From Magnaporthiopsis rhizophila (lineage: Eukaryota; Ascomycota; Sordariomycetes; Magnaporthales; Magnaporthaceae), in NCBI GenBank assembly GCA_003049465.1, contig PYSS01000147.1:1-64000 (forward strand): a stretch of DNA of 64,000 nt, in the 5' to 3' direction. The notes under the pieces are model-generated. The model made no database searches and had not been told where the DNA came from. It was given only the letters and a program-made list of their open reading frames with translations. The position numbers were made by a program, and so were the translations under genes. Positions 43,273 through 54,900 of the stretch are shown piece by piece (the stretch's first letter is position 1; each line of letters starts with the position of its first letter).

Positions 43273-43278
43273 TTTATA
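43273..43278 (-). promoter_or_regulatory. TATA box of the DUF7587-like gene
   Basis: TATAAA on the minus strand, about 115 nt upstream of the ATG at 43160. Confidence 0.55.
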
Positions 43279-43474
43279 AGGTTTCCTTAGTAGCCCCACT
43301 TCCCCAACAGCATAGGGCGAGCCAAGGAGGTCGGTTTAAGCTAACAGGATTTTCATTCGCAAGCCGTCACCTCGTGCTTCTTTTAGTCGCGGCCTAGACC
43401 AAGTGATGACGTCGCGCGGGGCCCCAACGAGCCCCTAATCCCAGAAGCTCCCTCCCGCCGGCACCAGCAGTCTC

Positions 43475-43925
43475 CTAGCTGATCAGCTCCCTGTCACGGA
43501 GCAAGCAATACGTCGGCTTGGGACTCAGCGGACTCAATGAGCTATCGTAGCGCCCATTTTCAGTCTTCACGTCCACGTAATCCCTCGCCTTGCCGTCCAC
43601 CCGGTCCCAGTCGAGCACCGAGGTGCCTACGCAGCTGCCATCCGCCTTGATGGCGCCGAGCGCCTGCTCCGCCCAGGTGAGGGCCATCCACGAGGGATCG
43701 CCCTGGACAAGGGGCACTGCCATCAGGACTTCGAGCAGATGCGTCAAGTCCGTTATCTTGGCGATCAAGATGCGCGCGAGGAGGTTGGGGCCCGTTCTCA
43801 CATCCTCCGTCTCCCAAGAGTCGTATTCCCAACGGCGGTCGCGGGTGTACTTGACCTCTGCACGCAGTCCAGGTACCGCGGATCCCTTCTCCTCTTTAGG
43901 GCCGATGATGAATCCATACTGGTAC
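43475..43925 (-). CDS. conserved hypothetical protein, C-terminal exon (paralogue of 44999-45325)
   Basis: After an apparent acceptor (CCAAAG, exon start 43925, phase 1) one frame reads YQYGFIIGPKEEKG, RRWEYDSWETEDV, LLARILIAKITDL, VQGDPSWMALTWAEQALGAI, GTSVLDWDRV and PKPTYCLLRDRELIS, then stops at 43475. The same pattern (LLARLVIAKI, AQDDPKYRCRTWIAQALEAI, GTAALDWSQI, LPKPTFDMLEGRETVS) recurs at 44999-45325. I recall similar small hypothetical proteins in Sordariomycetes, with no known function. The first exon and start codon could not be located, so the gene may be 5'-incomplete. Confidence 0.55.
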
Positions 43926-44695
43926 CTTTGGTCAAACGCGTTTTAGCTGGTCTGATGGGTCGGGGAATAGGAAGGAATTCTATGCTCCTGGGCCACGGCA
44001 TGCTACCCACCGCAACAGGGGCATATTCTTGATACCGCTGGGGTAGACGGCCCTATTCTCGGTTCGTTAGCGAGGCTTGGCGGGTATCCGTCTTGCGTAG
44101 AATGCAATTACAGGTAAAGTCTTTTTTTGCCGCGCATATTCACGGGATGTTCACTGGAGATGCTAGTAGAAGTAGCGGTAAGATCGTGGCTGGCAAGCTG
44201 GAGAAAGCGGATAGAAGAAGCCAAGACACATCGTCGTCGTCATATATATACACGAACCCAGGTCACTCGTTCAGAACGAGGACGGTTACGTCATCCGAGA
44301 AGCACGCATGTGCGTGTGGGAGGCATCACTCGAAGGCATGGTCACCATCACGGCTGCAATACAACTCACCTTTCCTCTCGTATCTATAACACACGTGTCA
44401 CGGAATACTCGAAGATCGTCATGCATATGAACCTCTTCAACCAGGTGAACCGACTCTTTCCCGAGGATCGCATGCCCATCCTGGGATCAGGTGAGCGTCG
44501 CGCTCGCGACAATGTTCAGCCCTTGGTCCTCGAGATCCAGAATGATGATTCGTCCATCAAGGCGTCGCCGCTTTCTAGAATCTAATCTTTAGCGGACTAG
44601 CAATCGCACGAAAATGGCTAGAGTCGATCGGCACAGGTACCAGAGGGAAGCCTGATAGGAGAGGCGCAAGCAGGGAGTGTTGGTTAATTTAATAC
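43926..44695. other. gap with a possible coding scrap at 44410-44585
   Basis: A plus-strand frame ending at 44585 reads VMHMNLFNQVNRLFPEDRMP and VQPLVLEIQNDDSSI, which is protein-like, but it has no convincing upstream part. The family is unknown. Confidence 0.35.
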
Positions 44696-44880
44696 ATAAA
44701 AGGAAAGAGTAAACGGAATGGGAAAGGAAAAAGTAAAGGAAATAGGAAAGGAAAGAGGAAAGGAAATTGGAAAATAAATAGGACTTTTTTCCTCTTCCTT
44801 TCCTATTTCCTTTCCTATCTCCTTTCCTATCTCCTTGCCTATTTCCTTTCCTATTTCCTTCCCTGTTCCTTCTTTTTCAT
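44696..44880. repeat. purine-then-pyrimidine inverted repeat (GGAAATAGGAAA / TTTCCTATTTCC)
   Basis: About 85 nt of GGAAAGGAAATAGGAAA-type repeats are followed, across the spacer around 44775-44795 (ATAAATAGGACTTTTTT), by about 80 nt of CCTTTCCTATTTCC-type repeats. The arms are complementary, so the strand can fold into a long imperfect hairpin. Confidence 0.8.
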
Positions 44881-44998
44881 TTTCTTCCGCCTCAACTTGC
44901 TTCACTGACTCCATACCCAGCCAGAACATAATCCCCGTGCAAGTTGCTCAGTGGTGCCGGCCAGCCGGGCGCGGCGACGCGCGCGGCCGCCTAGGCAT

Positions 44999-45325
44999 CT
45001 AGGAGACCGTCTCTCTGCCCTCGAGCATGTCGAACGTCGGCTTGGGGAGGGCCATGTCCCCAGAGTCGTACCGCCCGCCTTGGCCTTTCTGGGCGACGTA
45101 CTCCCTCGCGGTGGCTTCGATTTGAGACCAGTCCAGGGCAGCGGTGCCGACGCATTCCCCGTCCACCTTGATGGCCTCCAGCGCCTGTGCTATCCACGTC
45201 CGACATCTGTATTTGGGGTCGTCCTGGGCGAGGGGGATGCTGCGCAGGATGCCGAGGAGACGCTGCTGGTCCATGATCTTGGCGATGACCAAGCGAGCGA
45301 GGAGGGATACGGTGCTGCGAACATT
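44999..45325 (-). pseudogene. second copy of the conserved hypothetical C-terminal domain, fused to a phosphotransferase relic
   Basis: NVRSTVSLLARLVIAKIMD through LEGRETVS and a stop at 44999. It matches the 43475-43925 gene from the LLAR...AKI block to the C terminus. Its own N-terminal part is absent; the upstream sequence is instead the truncated kinase-like relic at 45336-45866. The C-terminal frame itself is unbroken, so a 97-codon product from an internal start is formally possible. Confidence 0.55.
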
Positions 45326-45335
45326 GGGGATACAC

Positions 45336-45866
45336 CTGCGCCGGGGGGCGGCTTGATCGACCGCAGCTCTTCAAAAATTGCGCCGCAGGTTTCCCAGAAC
45401 ATTCGCCCATGCCTGGTCGTCCGACCGCAGCCTCTTCCAGACCGAGGCGAGCATCTCGCCCTAGACGCGATCCTGGACGATGTAGGCCATGTCCTTGTGG
45501 ACGAAGGCGCAGTGGACTCTGGGCACGGGGACGCCCGGCGCGTGCTCGGCGACGAATCTCACGGCCGCCGCCTCTTCCAGGCGGACCACGAGACCCGTCT
45601 CGACGACAAGACGCTCGGATATATACACGCAGGAGCCGCAGCACGACTCGGGCCGGAGCAGCCTCGTGGCTCGAACGGCGAGACGGGTAAGGATCCCGCG
45701 CGTCCGCGTGTTGTTGACGGCGAGGGCCTCGCTTCCATCGTGCCAGCCTTCGCGAGCTTGTCCCAAGGCGCCATGGACGCGGCTCGCGGGGTATAATTGG
45801 ATGTCGTGACGTGGTCCGCTTGTGGATTGAGAGGTTGTGTTGTTCAGGTGGCAGAGGCTTGGAAAT
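45336..45866 (-). pseudogene. truncated aminoglycoside-phosphotransferase-fold (APH/protein-kinase-like) relic
   Basis: Blocks typical of fungal APH-domain proteins are present: VYISERLVVETGLVVRLEE, AVRFVAEHAPGVPVPRVH, CAFVHKDMAYIVQDRV, then TAG (45444-45446) where the family has Glu, then GEMLASVWKRL. A frame change follows before FEELRSIKPPPGAG. The coding similarity stops there: the catalytic HxD and DxD motifs are missing and the unrelated domain at 44999-45325 begins. One stop, one frameshift and a truncation make it a dead gene. Confidence 0.6.
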
Positions 45867-46193
45867 TGTGGGTTCAGCGGATGTGAATTGAGCGACGCCC
45901 CAAGAATCCAGCTGTTTAGCGCCGATGACAGGGGCAACAGCCACTAAATGGACCAGGCGATACACGTGATCAGTCATCTGAATTCCTTCACGTCTACGTC
46001 GGTTTTCAGACACGCGGCTGCCGGGATTGTACCCGTTGGTTGTATTATTTTATCTGTAAATCCAGTATCCCTCGCAAATCCCTTAACCAAACCTTCCCAC
46101 GTCATCAAGCGTCTCTTCATAAGCCAATATCATCAAGGAGCGTGATTATATATAGGAAACCCCAAACATTGACCATCACCAGCCTCACATGCC
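45867..46193. other. intergenic
   Basis: No coding signal. It is the 3' flank of the Bys1 gene. Confidence 0.45.
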
Positions 46194-46679
46194 CTACGCG
46201 CACAGCGTAAGCGTCACGCTCCGCGACGACGTGCAGACCTTGACCTGGCTGCCAGCCGGCGGAGTGCCCTGCGGCCACTCGATCCTGGGGCACGTGGGCT
46301 CATCGCTCGCCACGACCAGGTTGCTTCCGGGCAGCGCGTTGCCGAACACGCTGCTCAGGTCGTACCAGACGCGGTCGCCGTCGAGGTTGTAGGCGTACAC
46401 GAGCTGCGGGCTGCCGTTGAAGAGGCCGTCGGGCGCGCGCGTGACCTTCAGGGCGCGTCCGCCCGTCTTGGGGTCGCGCGAAAAGCCCTCGGCGTAGAAG
46501 CCGCCGCCAGCGCCGAGCGTGTAGCCCGGCGACACGTCGGAGCCCACGGCCCAGACGGTGACCGGGAACGAGCACTTGTTGAGCACGCGCGCGACGGGGC
46601 CCGAGCCCGTGCCCGTCGCGGCGGCGAAAGGCGCCGCGGCGAGGGCGAGGAGGGTGGCGGCAGCGGTGGGGGCGTGCAT
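46194..46679 (-). CDS. secreted Bys1-family (yeast-phase-specific antigen) protein
   Basis: A single exon of 161 aa starts with a signal peptide (LLALAAAPFAAATG). The mature part shows the Bys1 order: RVLNKCSFPVTVWAVGSDV, GGGFYAEGFSRDPKTGGRALKV, DGLFNGSPQLVYAYNL, VWYDLSSVFGNAL, CPRIEWPQGTPP and a final VTLTLCA, with conserved Cys. Bys1 proteins are small thaumatin-like secreted proteins of ascomycetes; their biochemical role is unsettled. The frame is intact with strong codon bias. Confidence 0.88.
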   Translation of the reverse strand: MHAPTAAATLLALAAAPFAAATGTGSGPVARVLNKCSFPVTVWAVGSDVSPGYTLGAGGGFYAEGFSRDPKTGGRALKVTRAPDGLFNGSPQLVYAYNLDGDRVWYDLSSVFGNALPGSNLVVASDEPTCPRIEWPQGTPPAGSQVKVCTSSRSVTLTLCA

Positions 46680-46842
46680 TGTGGTGGGTGGTTTTGTTGT
46701 CGGAAAGAGCCGAAGTGTCTTGTTTGCTTGTGAAGCAGGTAAAAGCGAGTGAGGAGATCAGGTAGTGTTGCCTTGAGTCTGTCTAGGAGGGCTGATGATC
46801 TTGGGGGAAACATCACCACTCCTCAGCAGGGGAACTGTGTCC

Positions 46843-46850
46843 CTTTTATG
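46843..46850 (-). promoter_or_regulatory. TATA-like box of the Bys1 gene
   Basis: CATAAAAG on the minus strand, about 165 nt upstream of the ATG at 46679. Confidence 0.35.
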
Positions 46851-48972
46851 CTCGGCCAGGTCCGCAGCTCATGTTGCTTCCACGCTGGGTCTATGGGACC
46901 TTCTTCTCCTCAACTCCCCAACAGGCCACCCGTCATCGGGGCGGTGGCTGGAAACGAGAGACACACGTGGTCATCGGCTGGCGTTGGACGTCGTGGTGCA
47001 GTACCCAGTCCCCCGCCTCGCCGGTTCCATTCCAGCGCGCGACACCGGCGGGTAGGATCGACATACCCACAATGATACCCAATATAGGAGCAAAAAAGGC
47101 AAAGCTCGGCTCGCGACATGACGTATCGCGGCGCCCCTCCGTTTCTTAGTTGTACTTACTGCTCCCCCCAGTCTTTTTCGGTCCTGTCGTCGAGGTGATC
47201 TGTAATACGAAGCACCGCATATATCCCATGGGGGGGTTTTTTTTCTCCCGCATGCTGCAATGCAGTGTATCCCCGCGGGCGCAGCATCACAACTCACATG
47301 GACATGGCCCCTGCCGGGAGCCGTGGAAGGAAGCGAAAGTGCGCATCTTGTTCCGAACCTGAAGTGCTCACCTGATTTCACGTCACTCTAGTCGTTTCTC
47401 GCGTTAGCACGCGTTGGCAGGGCATTGAGTACCTACTATACTACCGCGGGGCGCCTAGCGAGTGCCGGCGGCCGGCGATTGTCTTGGCTTGCGGGATGTG
47501 GTGGTGGACAGAGGAAGCCTGGCTGGCGCCTCTGCGGCTGACGGTTCCGGAATACGAGAATGTTACGTTAAAAAGTGCGGTTCCTCGAATGGCCGATGGC
47601 GTTCCGACGTCGTTGGCTGCTATACTGGTGTGGGGTGTCGTATGACGGATGACGACAGCGGCCGATCGGTTGTTTTTTCTTCTTTTCCTTCAGCTCGGTG
47701 CGTGGTACTTGCTTAGACGTTGTTTCTCGCGTTGCTCTCCAAGTAGTGGCCCATTGGTGCCGTATGTACGCCCCTCGGAGTTCGTTTCCCGTAAGCATTG
47801 ACAACAACAGCTAACTGCCTTGGCAGGACATCAACACCTCCATCCCAGCCAGCTGAGACCAGCCGCATGGCCCCTGGCTTCCCCAACCGAGCACCTCGGA
47901 ACCGTTAGGCTGTAGTCCATGCGTCAAACCCCATCCCGCCAAGCACTTCTCATCTTCGTATTCAACGTTAAGAAATGCGGGGTCGGCACATAGCCGCGGA
48001 TTCCATCTGTTTTTCTTTTCGCCGTTCCATAAAAACGGGGTAGCAGTAGCACATCTGCCGAGCAGAACCGACCGACGAGAGTGACATAATGGCACATTCC
48101 AGGTCCTACATCCCTCGGCGACAGAAAATCACGTCACCGAAACGGGAAAATGTCGCACAACGCTGGCAAGCAAACATTGCACCTGACTTCCTAGTGTGTA
48201 CGGCAGCGGCGGGACGAAACAAAACTCCCAACCAGGCAAAATCAAAGTCTGACCTGACAGGCCGACCCGCTTCAAAGGGCTGCTCAGCTCTTGTTACTGT
48301 GGTACGGCCAATTATTGCCCGCCTGGCTCCTTTCGAGGTCACGAGAGACTGAGGGGTTTAGTTTGTCTCCCGACCGAGTGAGCCGCACTTCGTGTTGTGA
48401 AATATACCAGCCCAGCCGCTTCTTCTGGAGAGTTGCGGTGTGGTGTCCGTGCACCCGTCGCGCCACGTTTTCTCGTATATGCCGCCTTCCTTCGTCTTTC
48501 TTTGGTAACCAGTCAAACATCTTCGTGTGTGCCAGGATCAATGGTGCTGCCACCGGGGCAAAATTCGCTGTTTATGGAAAGCAGGCCGAGGTTCTCAAAG
48601 TTGCAATGCCATCTCCAGATGGCGCTGCCGGAAGTTCATGCACAAAAATTCGCACAACGAAGCATGAAGATGCAACCCAAGTACCTGAATCCCAACACAA
48701 CCATGCAATTTTATGCTCCCTATCCAACAACCGTACCAGTTCCGGGCAAAACGTAACAGAGAAACAGAAACAGGTGTAGTGGGCAGAGAGGAAAAAGTGC
48801 TCCTATAATAGGGGAAAAAAGACACCGCCATAAAACATGCCCGTAAAACGCTCCCATCCATCGTGATTATCGATATGTCCCATGAAAGGTCCTCAAACAA
48901 AACACTATTTCAAGTCCCAGACCCTTTATCCTTCTTCCCCCACCGCCAAGGCTTCGCCTTCCCGCCCACACT
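46851..48972. other. 2.1-kb gap without a supported gene
   Basis: Only short overlapping ORFs. The part next to 48972 is the VPS13 3' flank. No RNA gene was recognised. Confidence 0.45.
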
Positions 48973-51900
48973 CTACTCGAGCGCCCTCGAACGGCGATTA
49001 AACTCCTCCACCGCGACCGCCACGCTCCGGTACAGGAACGCCCGCCCGCTCTCCTCGCCCACCGGGATGAATGGCCCGTTAGCCCCGCCCCTCAGCGACA
49101 GGCTCAGCCCGGTGCGCTCCTTGGAGATGGTCTGCACGTCCTTGAGCGGAATGTCCCACTCGGCCGTCAGCCGCCGGCTGCGGATGAGCAGGATGCGCGC
49201 GTACGTCACAATCACCACCACGTCCTCGCGCGGCAGCTCCACGTGCGCCACGTACTCCTCGTCAAAGTACTTGCCGTTATCCACCTGCTTGAGCCACGAC
49301 TGGCCCAGCGCCTCGCGCTGGCTGTACGGCCGCACGATGCCGTCGCGCGAGATGAAGCGCGTCAGCCGCACCCGGTCGAGCTCGGACCCGTCAAACACCG
49401 TCGTCGTGTTGCGGATGCCCTCCGACACGTTGGATGCCAGGTCCAGCACCCCGATCACGGGTTTTGTCGTCAGGCCCAGCACGCCCTTGCCGACGCCCTT
49501 GAAGAAGCCGAGCGCACCCTCCTGCTCCGCCCCTTCGAGTGGCTTGCGCGCGAGCCCGCCCACTGCCGACCCGACCGAGGTGAACAGCGAGTTGGCGCCC
49601 GTCGTGACACCATAGAGCGCGTGCTTTGGCCGGTTGCGTGCTCGGCTGATGCGCCTGCGGTCCTGGAACTGCTTGTCCAGCGTCGCGGCCGCGAGTCCCT
49701 TGGAGATGGAACCCGTGAACTTGGAGAATGAGTCCGAAAATCCGTAGACCGTCTTCTTTGCAAAGGAAGCCGCACCGCGCGCCAAACCCACACCAATGTC
49801 CTCGGGCCGGTCTGACATGATGAGGCCCTGGTACGGCTCGTAGAAGACGTCGGCCACGCCCGAGCTGATGTTGTTGAACAGGCCCACAGGGTTGCCGAGG
49901 AAGTCGGCCGAGCCCAGGATCTTGTGCACCTGGTAGAGCGCCTCCTGGCTGTAGTGGTTCGACACGTTCTGCGTCAGCAGCGGGATGGAAACCCGCACGT
50001 TTTCCAGCATGAGAGCATTCAGCCGAAGCGGCGCGTCGTTGACGTTTCCGATGGCCATGGTCATGACGTTTAGGAAGAACATGAGCGGGTTCCGCGACGA
50101 CGTCTTGTCCTCGGCGTTGATACGCTCGGTGCGCACAAACGAGAGGTCGAGCTGCATCGGCTGGATGTTCAGCAGCTCAAAGTAAATGTCCTGCGCCGCT
50201 TGCTGCTGCCTGGGCTCCGGTATGTCCACGCTGTCGTCGCAGAGTTTGCCCTCGTCCACTTCCGTCTCCCACGCTGCCCCGGGTATTTTGGAGTAGTCAA
50301 GGACCGCGTACACAAAGTCCTCGTCCAGATCGACCGTCATCTGTTGGAGGAGCACTGTGGCGTACTTGATATACAGCACTCCGTACGAGTCGTCCTTGAC
50401 ACGCGTCACCATGGCGTGGAGCGATGGGTGGGCGTCAATCTCCTGCGCCCTCTTGGGGACGACGCTGGGATACAAGATCATCGGAAAGATGCCCCCGTAC
50501 AGCTGGTTGTCGATCTGGATCCACTTGACAGCAAGGCTGACCGTCTGGTACAGCGGCGACTCGCTGTACCGGAGTAGGGCGTCGCGCAGCGTCACGTAGG
50601 CGAGCTCCTTCAGCTGCGAGTTGATCAGCGATATGCCAATGCCCGCGAGCTTCAGCTGCGCCTGGAAGGTAGTGCCAACGTCCTGGCTCTTGACTTCGAA
50701 CCCGCCGTCCGTGCTCATGCTCGTGTTCGTTCGGCGCAGTCCCGTCTTTTGTCGGTACAGACTCTTGGACGGCTTGAAGTTGCTCAGGATGAGCGTCTGG
50801 GTCGGTCCCTCCGCGGCAACGTTGATGTCGATGATCTTGGCCTGGCCCGACGGCGCCACAAACTTCATCGGCACGAGGTTGCCGATCTCGGCGAGCTTAA
50901 CGTGCCGCTCCTTGCCGAAGGCGCTAATGACAACCTCTCTGTGCTTGGCGGCCGGAAAGTCCCAGGCGTACGGCATTATGCTGCGCGGAGGGAGACGGTA
51001 TCTGATCTGCCGCCAGCCCGACCTGTCCTCCTCGCCGTCCTCGTCCACGTTGGGATTGGCTTGGTAGAAGGTGAACTCGGTGTCGCTCTCGTTGCGCATG
51101 CTGAACGGCCAATTCTTGGTCTCCATGCTCAGCGTGACGAAGATGGTTGCGTCCTCCATGAGGATTTCGGCCCGGATCAGCCGTTGTCTCTGCCCTGGCT
51201 TGGCAAGTTTGACGTGCGTCGTGCCAATATCGGAAATGTTGAATGGAGACGTCCATTGGCTGTTGACTCCCGGGTAGCAGAGGCACAGCTGCTTGACTGA
51301 CGTCCTCTGGAGGAAGTGCAGTGGCTGTAGCGCTCCCGACTGCAGCGACAGGAAGCTTGACGAGCTGGGCTCCCGGATGTTTATCTCGTCCCCTAGCTTG
51401 TTTTGGACGACGAATCTCGGGGCCAGAGTTACCACCTTGGTCATCTTGTATTTGCCTTCGCCCGACTGCACTGAGATGCCGACGTGGATCTCGGCGTTGC
51501 GGTTAGTAGACTGCAAGACAACATCTGTGGTGCTGCCGATGGCGTCGAAGCTCTGATGCTTGCTCCATTCCGAGTCGCCCACCCTAAGTGATGCGCGGTT
51601 GCGGTGATCGTCGTTCCCAAATGAAAACATGATTGGGAGTGCCTTGGGTCTGTTGCTCTCCGATACGTCAACGAGCTGACGTCCTCCAGAGCCGGGCGCG
51701 GCCTTCGCGTGCTGCATGAAGCCCCTGGACCGGATGTTGACGTCGAGGCCAGTCTTGTTGAGGACCACGTAGGGGCTGTAGACGGTCACCTTGAACGCGC
51801 CGCCGCCGTTCGGAATCCGATAATAGTGCATGCGCAAGTTCAGGTTCAGCCCCTGTTCGTCCCTACAAGTCAAAGTCGTCTCCATCTTGAAATCATCGGT

Positions 51901-54900
51901 GCTGCCAGGGTTGATGATAGCAAACTCGCTGGGCTTAAAAACCGTGTCTTGCATGTCCACGCTCAGAAGCAGCAGGTGCGACAGCTCGACAACGTGTACC
52001 GGACTGACACCGCCCTTTCTAAGGAAGTTCGTCCAATCCTTCTTCGTGTTCTTGTCGTATATGCGGTACTTGAAGTCGTATGGAAGCAGATTTTCCAGCA
52101 CGACCGGTGCCGACAATTTGACACGCATGTAGGGATAGGTGCTAGAGACAAGAGGTCAGCATTGAGATCACCCTTGGGGGAAAAAGGCTGTTGAACATAC
52201 TTGGTCAAGGGGCTGCCCTTCTCAAAGGTGGCATGCAACTGAAAATAAAAGGGGTCACCCTGCTCCCCTTTACACACCATAGTGCGCGTTGGCCGCTTGA
52301 GAAGGTCCTTCCACCACAGCGTCTCGGTCGACCATGAGTAGCCAAAGCCCGAGTCCGGACGTACTAGGAGCGACTTGAGATAAACGGCCCCCACTGGCGC
52401 GGGTCGTGCCTCGCCAGGAGCGATCTTTTCGATCTTGAGCAGATGTCCCTCCTGGGCGTCGTAAACCCCGAGCTCGACAGGTATCTGCGTCTGGTTCTCT
52501 ACTAGGAGCGGTGACCGCAGCGTGACATACTTCACGTTGTCCTTGCCGAGCGACACTTCGACGAGCATTCGATGGAGTACCTTTTCAGCCTTGGGTTTGA
52601 GTCCGTACAGGAATTCGCCCTCACGGTTCAGCCGAATGTTCTTGACAGGGTCGAACCCGCTTCCCTCGAGCTGCACCGAAACATTACTGGAGTTGGCCTC
52701 GGACACGAGGCTCTCGCGCATCTTCTCCCAGTGCTCGAAACTCCAGGGGGCCTCCTGGCCCTCCTCCAGCCTGAGGCTGATGTTTTCTTCCGACTTGGGG
52801 TTCTTAGCGCTGACGACCACATCGAATCCGGTGTAGTTGCGGATCTGGTACGGCGCCTTGACGTCGCGAGGTTTGCCTAGCACATCCTCATCTTGGGTGA
52901 GAAACGCAAAAGACTTGGACGCAAGAGCGATCGTCGCCGTCGTGATGGTCACATCGAATGTCTGCCTTGAAGTCACATCAACGGAGAGGAGCCCGGAGTC
53001 CCGGTCTCTCGCGACACCAAATCCAACCTTCCAAGGTTCAAGCAGCGGCTCCCACGCCGACTTGGAGAAGTTGTAGACGTTGATGTACATGTCGATGGCC
53101 GTCTCCGCCTTCAAGCTGCTGGACCAGTCCTCCGCCGAGGCGGTGAAGTCTTTGATGCTGAGATCCAGAATCGGCAGTTCGTGAAGATCGCCAATCAGGA
53201 CAACCCGAATCCCATCGATCGTGGCGGTCAGAGACTCCCGTTTGGGAACCGGTTTTGATATGTCATGCGGACCTTCTAATCCTTGCAGATGATCCCTGTT
53301 GCTACCAGAGGTCGTGGCCGTCTTCGCTTTATTTGCTGCCAGAGTCGACGGGCCCTTTCCGCTAGCTGTGCGCTGCTTAAGGCCAGCCTGCCGTAGCTGC
53401 TTCGCCTTCGCCTCTGCCGCACTTTCTTTCGAGTCTGATTGGTCGTTGCCAGAGAGCTCCGAGGCCTTTTGGATGATCTGGAGGGCGATGAGGATATCTC
53501 GTAGGGAAAGTCGGAGGATAAGCGGCTCAATGTCAATGTGGATGTTGGTCTCGGTCGGCTTTGAGCTGTCCATCGATAGCCGGATGGAAAAGTCGTCAAT
53601 GATCCTCAGGCGAGACTCCTCGAAGCGATCCATCCGGCAGAGGTACATGCAAATCTCGGAGATCTGGAAGGTCAATGCGTGCTGTTGTGAAAGAAGTACC
53701 TGCTTGGTGCCTAGCACTATCGCCTCTGAGCTGGGACTCAGGGGATTCGCGATCAGGATGACTTGAGCGTCGACGACGTTGACGCGAAAGGCAAGGTTCA
53801 TGGTAGACTCGGGCTCTGTCGGCGGCGTCGTTGAGGGCTGCTGCACCTCACGGCTGATACTACTCCTGCCAGATTTCTGCCCCGCGAAAGCCACCTGCAT
53901 CGAGTCGGCGTCCGATTCGTCCGGCGTTTCTATTGGGCTTTGGAGCTCTTCGATGGGGATCCCGGACGGCTCCACGGTGAGAGCGGTCGTGACAAATCCT
54001 TGGATCATGAAGAGGTAGTCTAGGGCAAAGATGACACGCGGGCTGTCGATGGCGACCATAGCGATGACATCGCGTATCTTGCCGCTTGTCATCGAGACGC
54101 TAGCCATGAACTGTTGCACCTTCTTGTTACGAGAGGTCATGATCTTCTTGAACTTGTTGTTCTCTTGGGATCGGCTGTCGTAGATGGTGAAGGAGTGGAT
54201 GACGAACTCGGCCTCCAAAGCACCGTTCGCCTGCATCCGCAGTTTCAGCTTGCTGTCGTCAAGCGAGAACCTGGACAGGCTGGCTTGCTGGACATCCCCG
54301 ATAGGCCTATCCTCGAACCCATTGATGAGCTCCAAGCCGATGGTGTGGACGTTGAAAACCAGGTCGAGACGTGTCCACGTTGGTGACTCGGTGCCGATCT
54401 CGGGGCCGAGGTTGACAACGTCCTCTCCAGACGATCCACTGCTATCAGATGACTGGGTCTTTGCCCTCTGCAAGGTTCCCGAATCCACGTCTTTTTCGGC
54501 CGCCTCTTCGACATTCTGATCAGAGTCCCCGGCGAACGCGGCGGGAACCGACCTCGAGATTTCCAGGAGGAACCGAAGCTGATGCTGGGTGACGCGAAGA
54601 TAAAAGTCCGTCATGTGGCCCTCTATTTCCAGATCTGGCCGCTTGACGCCCTCCCTGTGCTCGGCGTAGGTCATCTTGAAGCCAAGGTCGACGTGATCGA
54701 TTAGCTCGAGCTCCTCCGACTTGTCTTCAGGATAGTGGAAGAGCGATGTGAGCCTGATGTTTCTGATGCCAGCCGACAGCTTCTGTCCGATCTGCGAATT
54801 TTCCGAGTCGTCCAGTGGGGCGAACTTGTTCTGCGCGTAGATCTCTCCCAGATAGGCCGTTATCAGATCCCGCTTCGGGTTGTTATCCACGACGACCCGT

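Noticed and set aside
44840..44880. Possible CRISPR-like array from short regular repeats
   Set aside because: No unique spacers; it is a simple-sequence repeat in a eukaryotic genome.
44684..44929. ORF encoding GKEIGKEIGKEI repeats
   Set aside because: Translation of the purine/pyrimidine hairpin repeat, not a gene.
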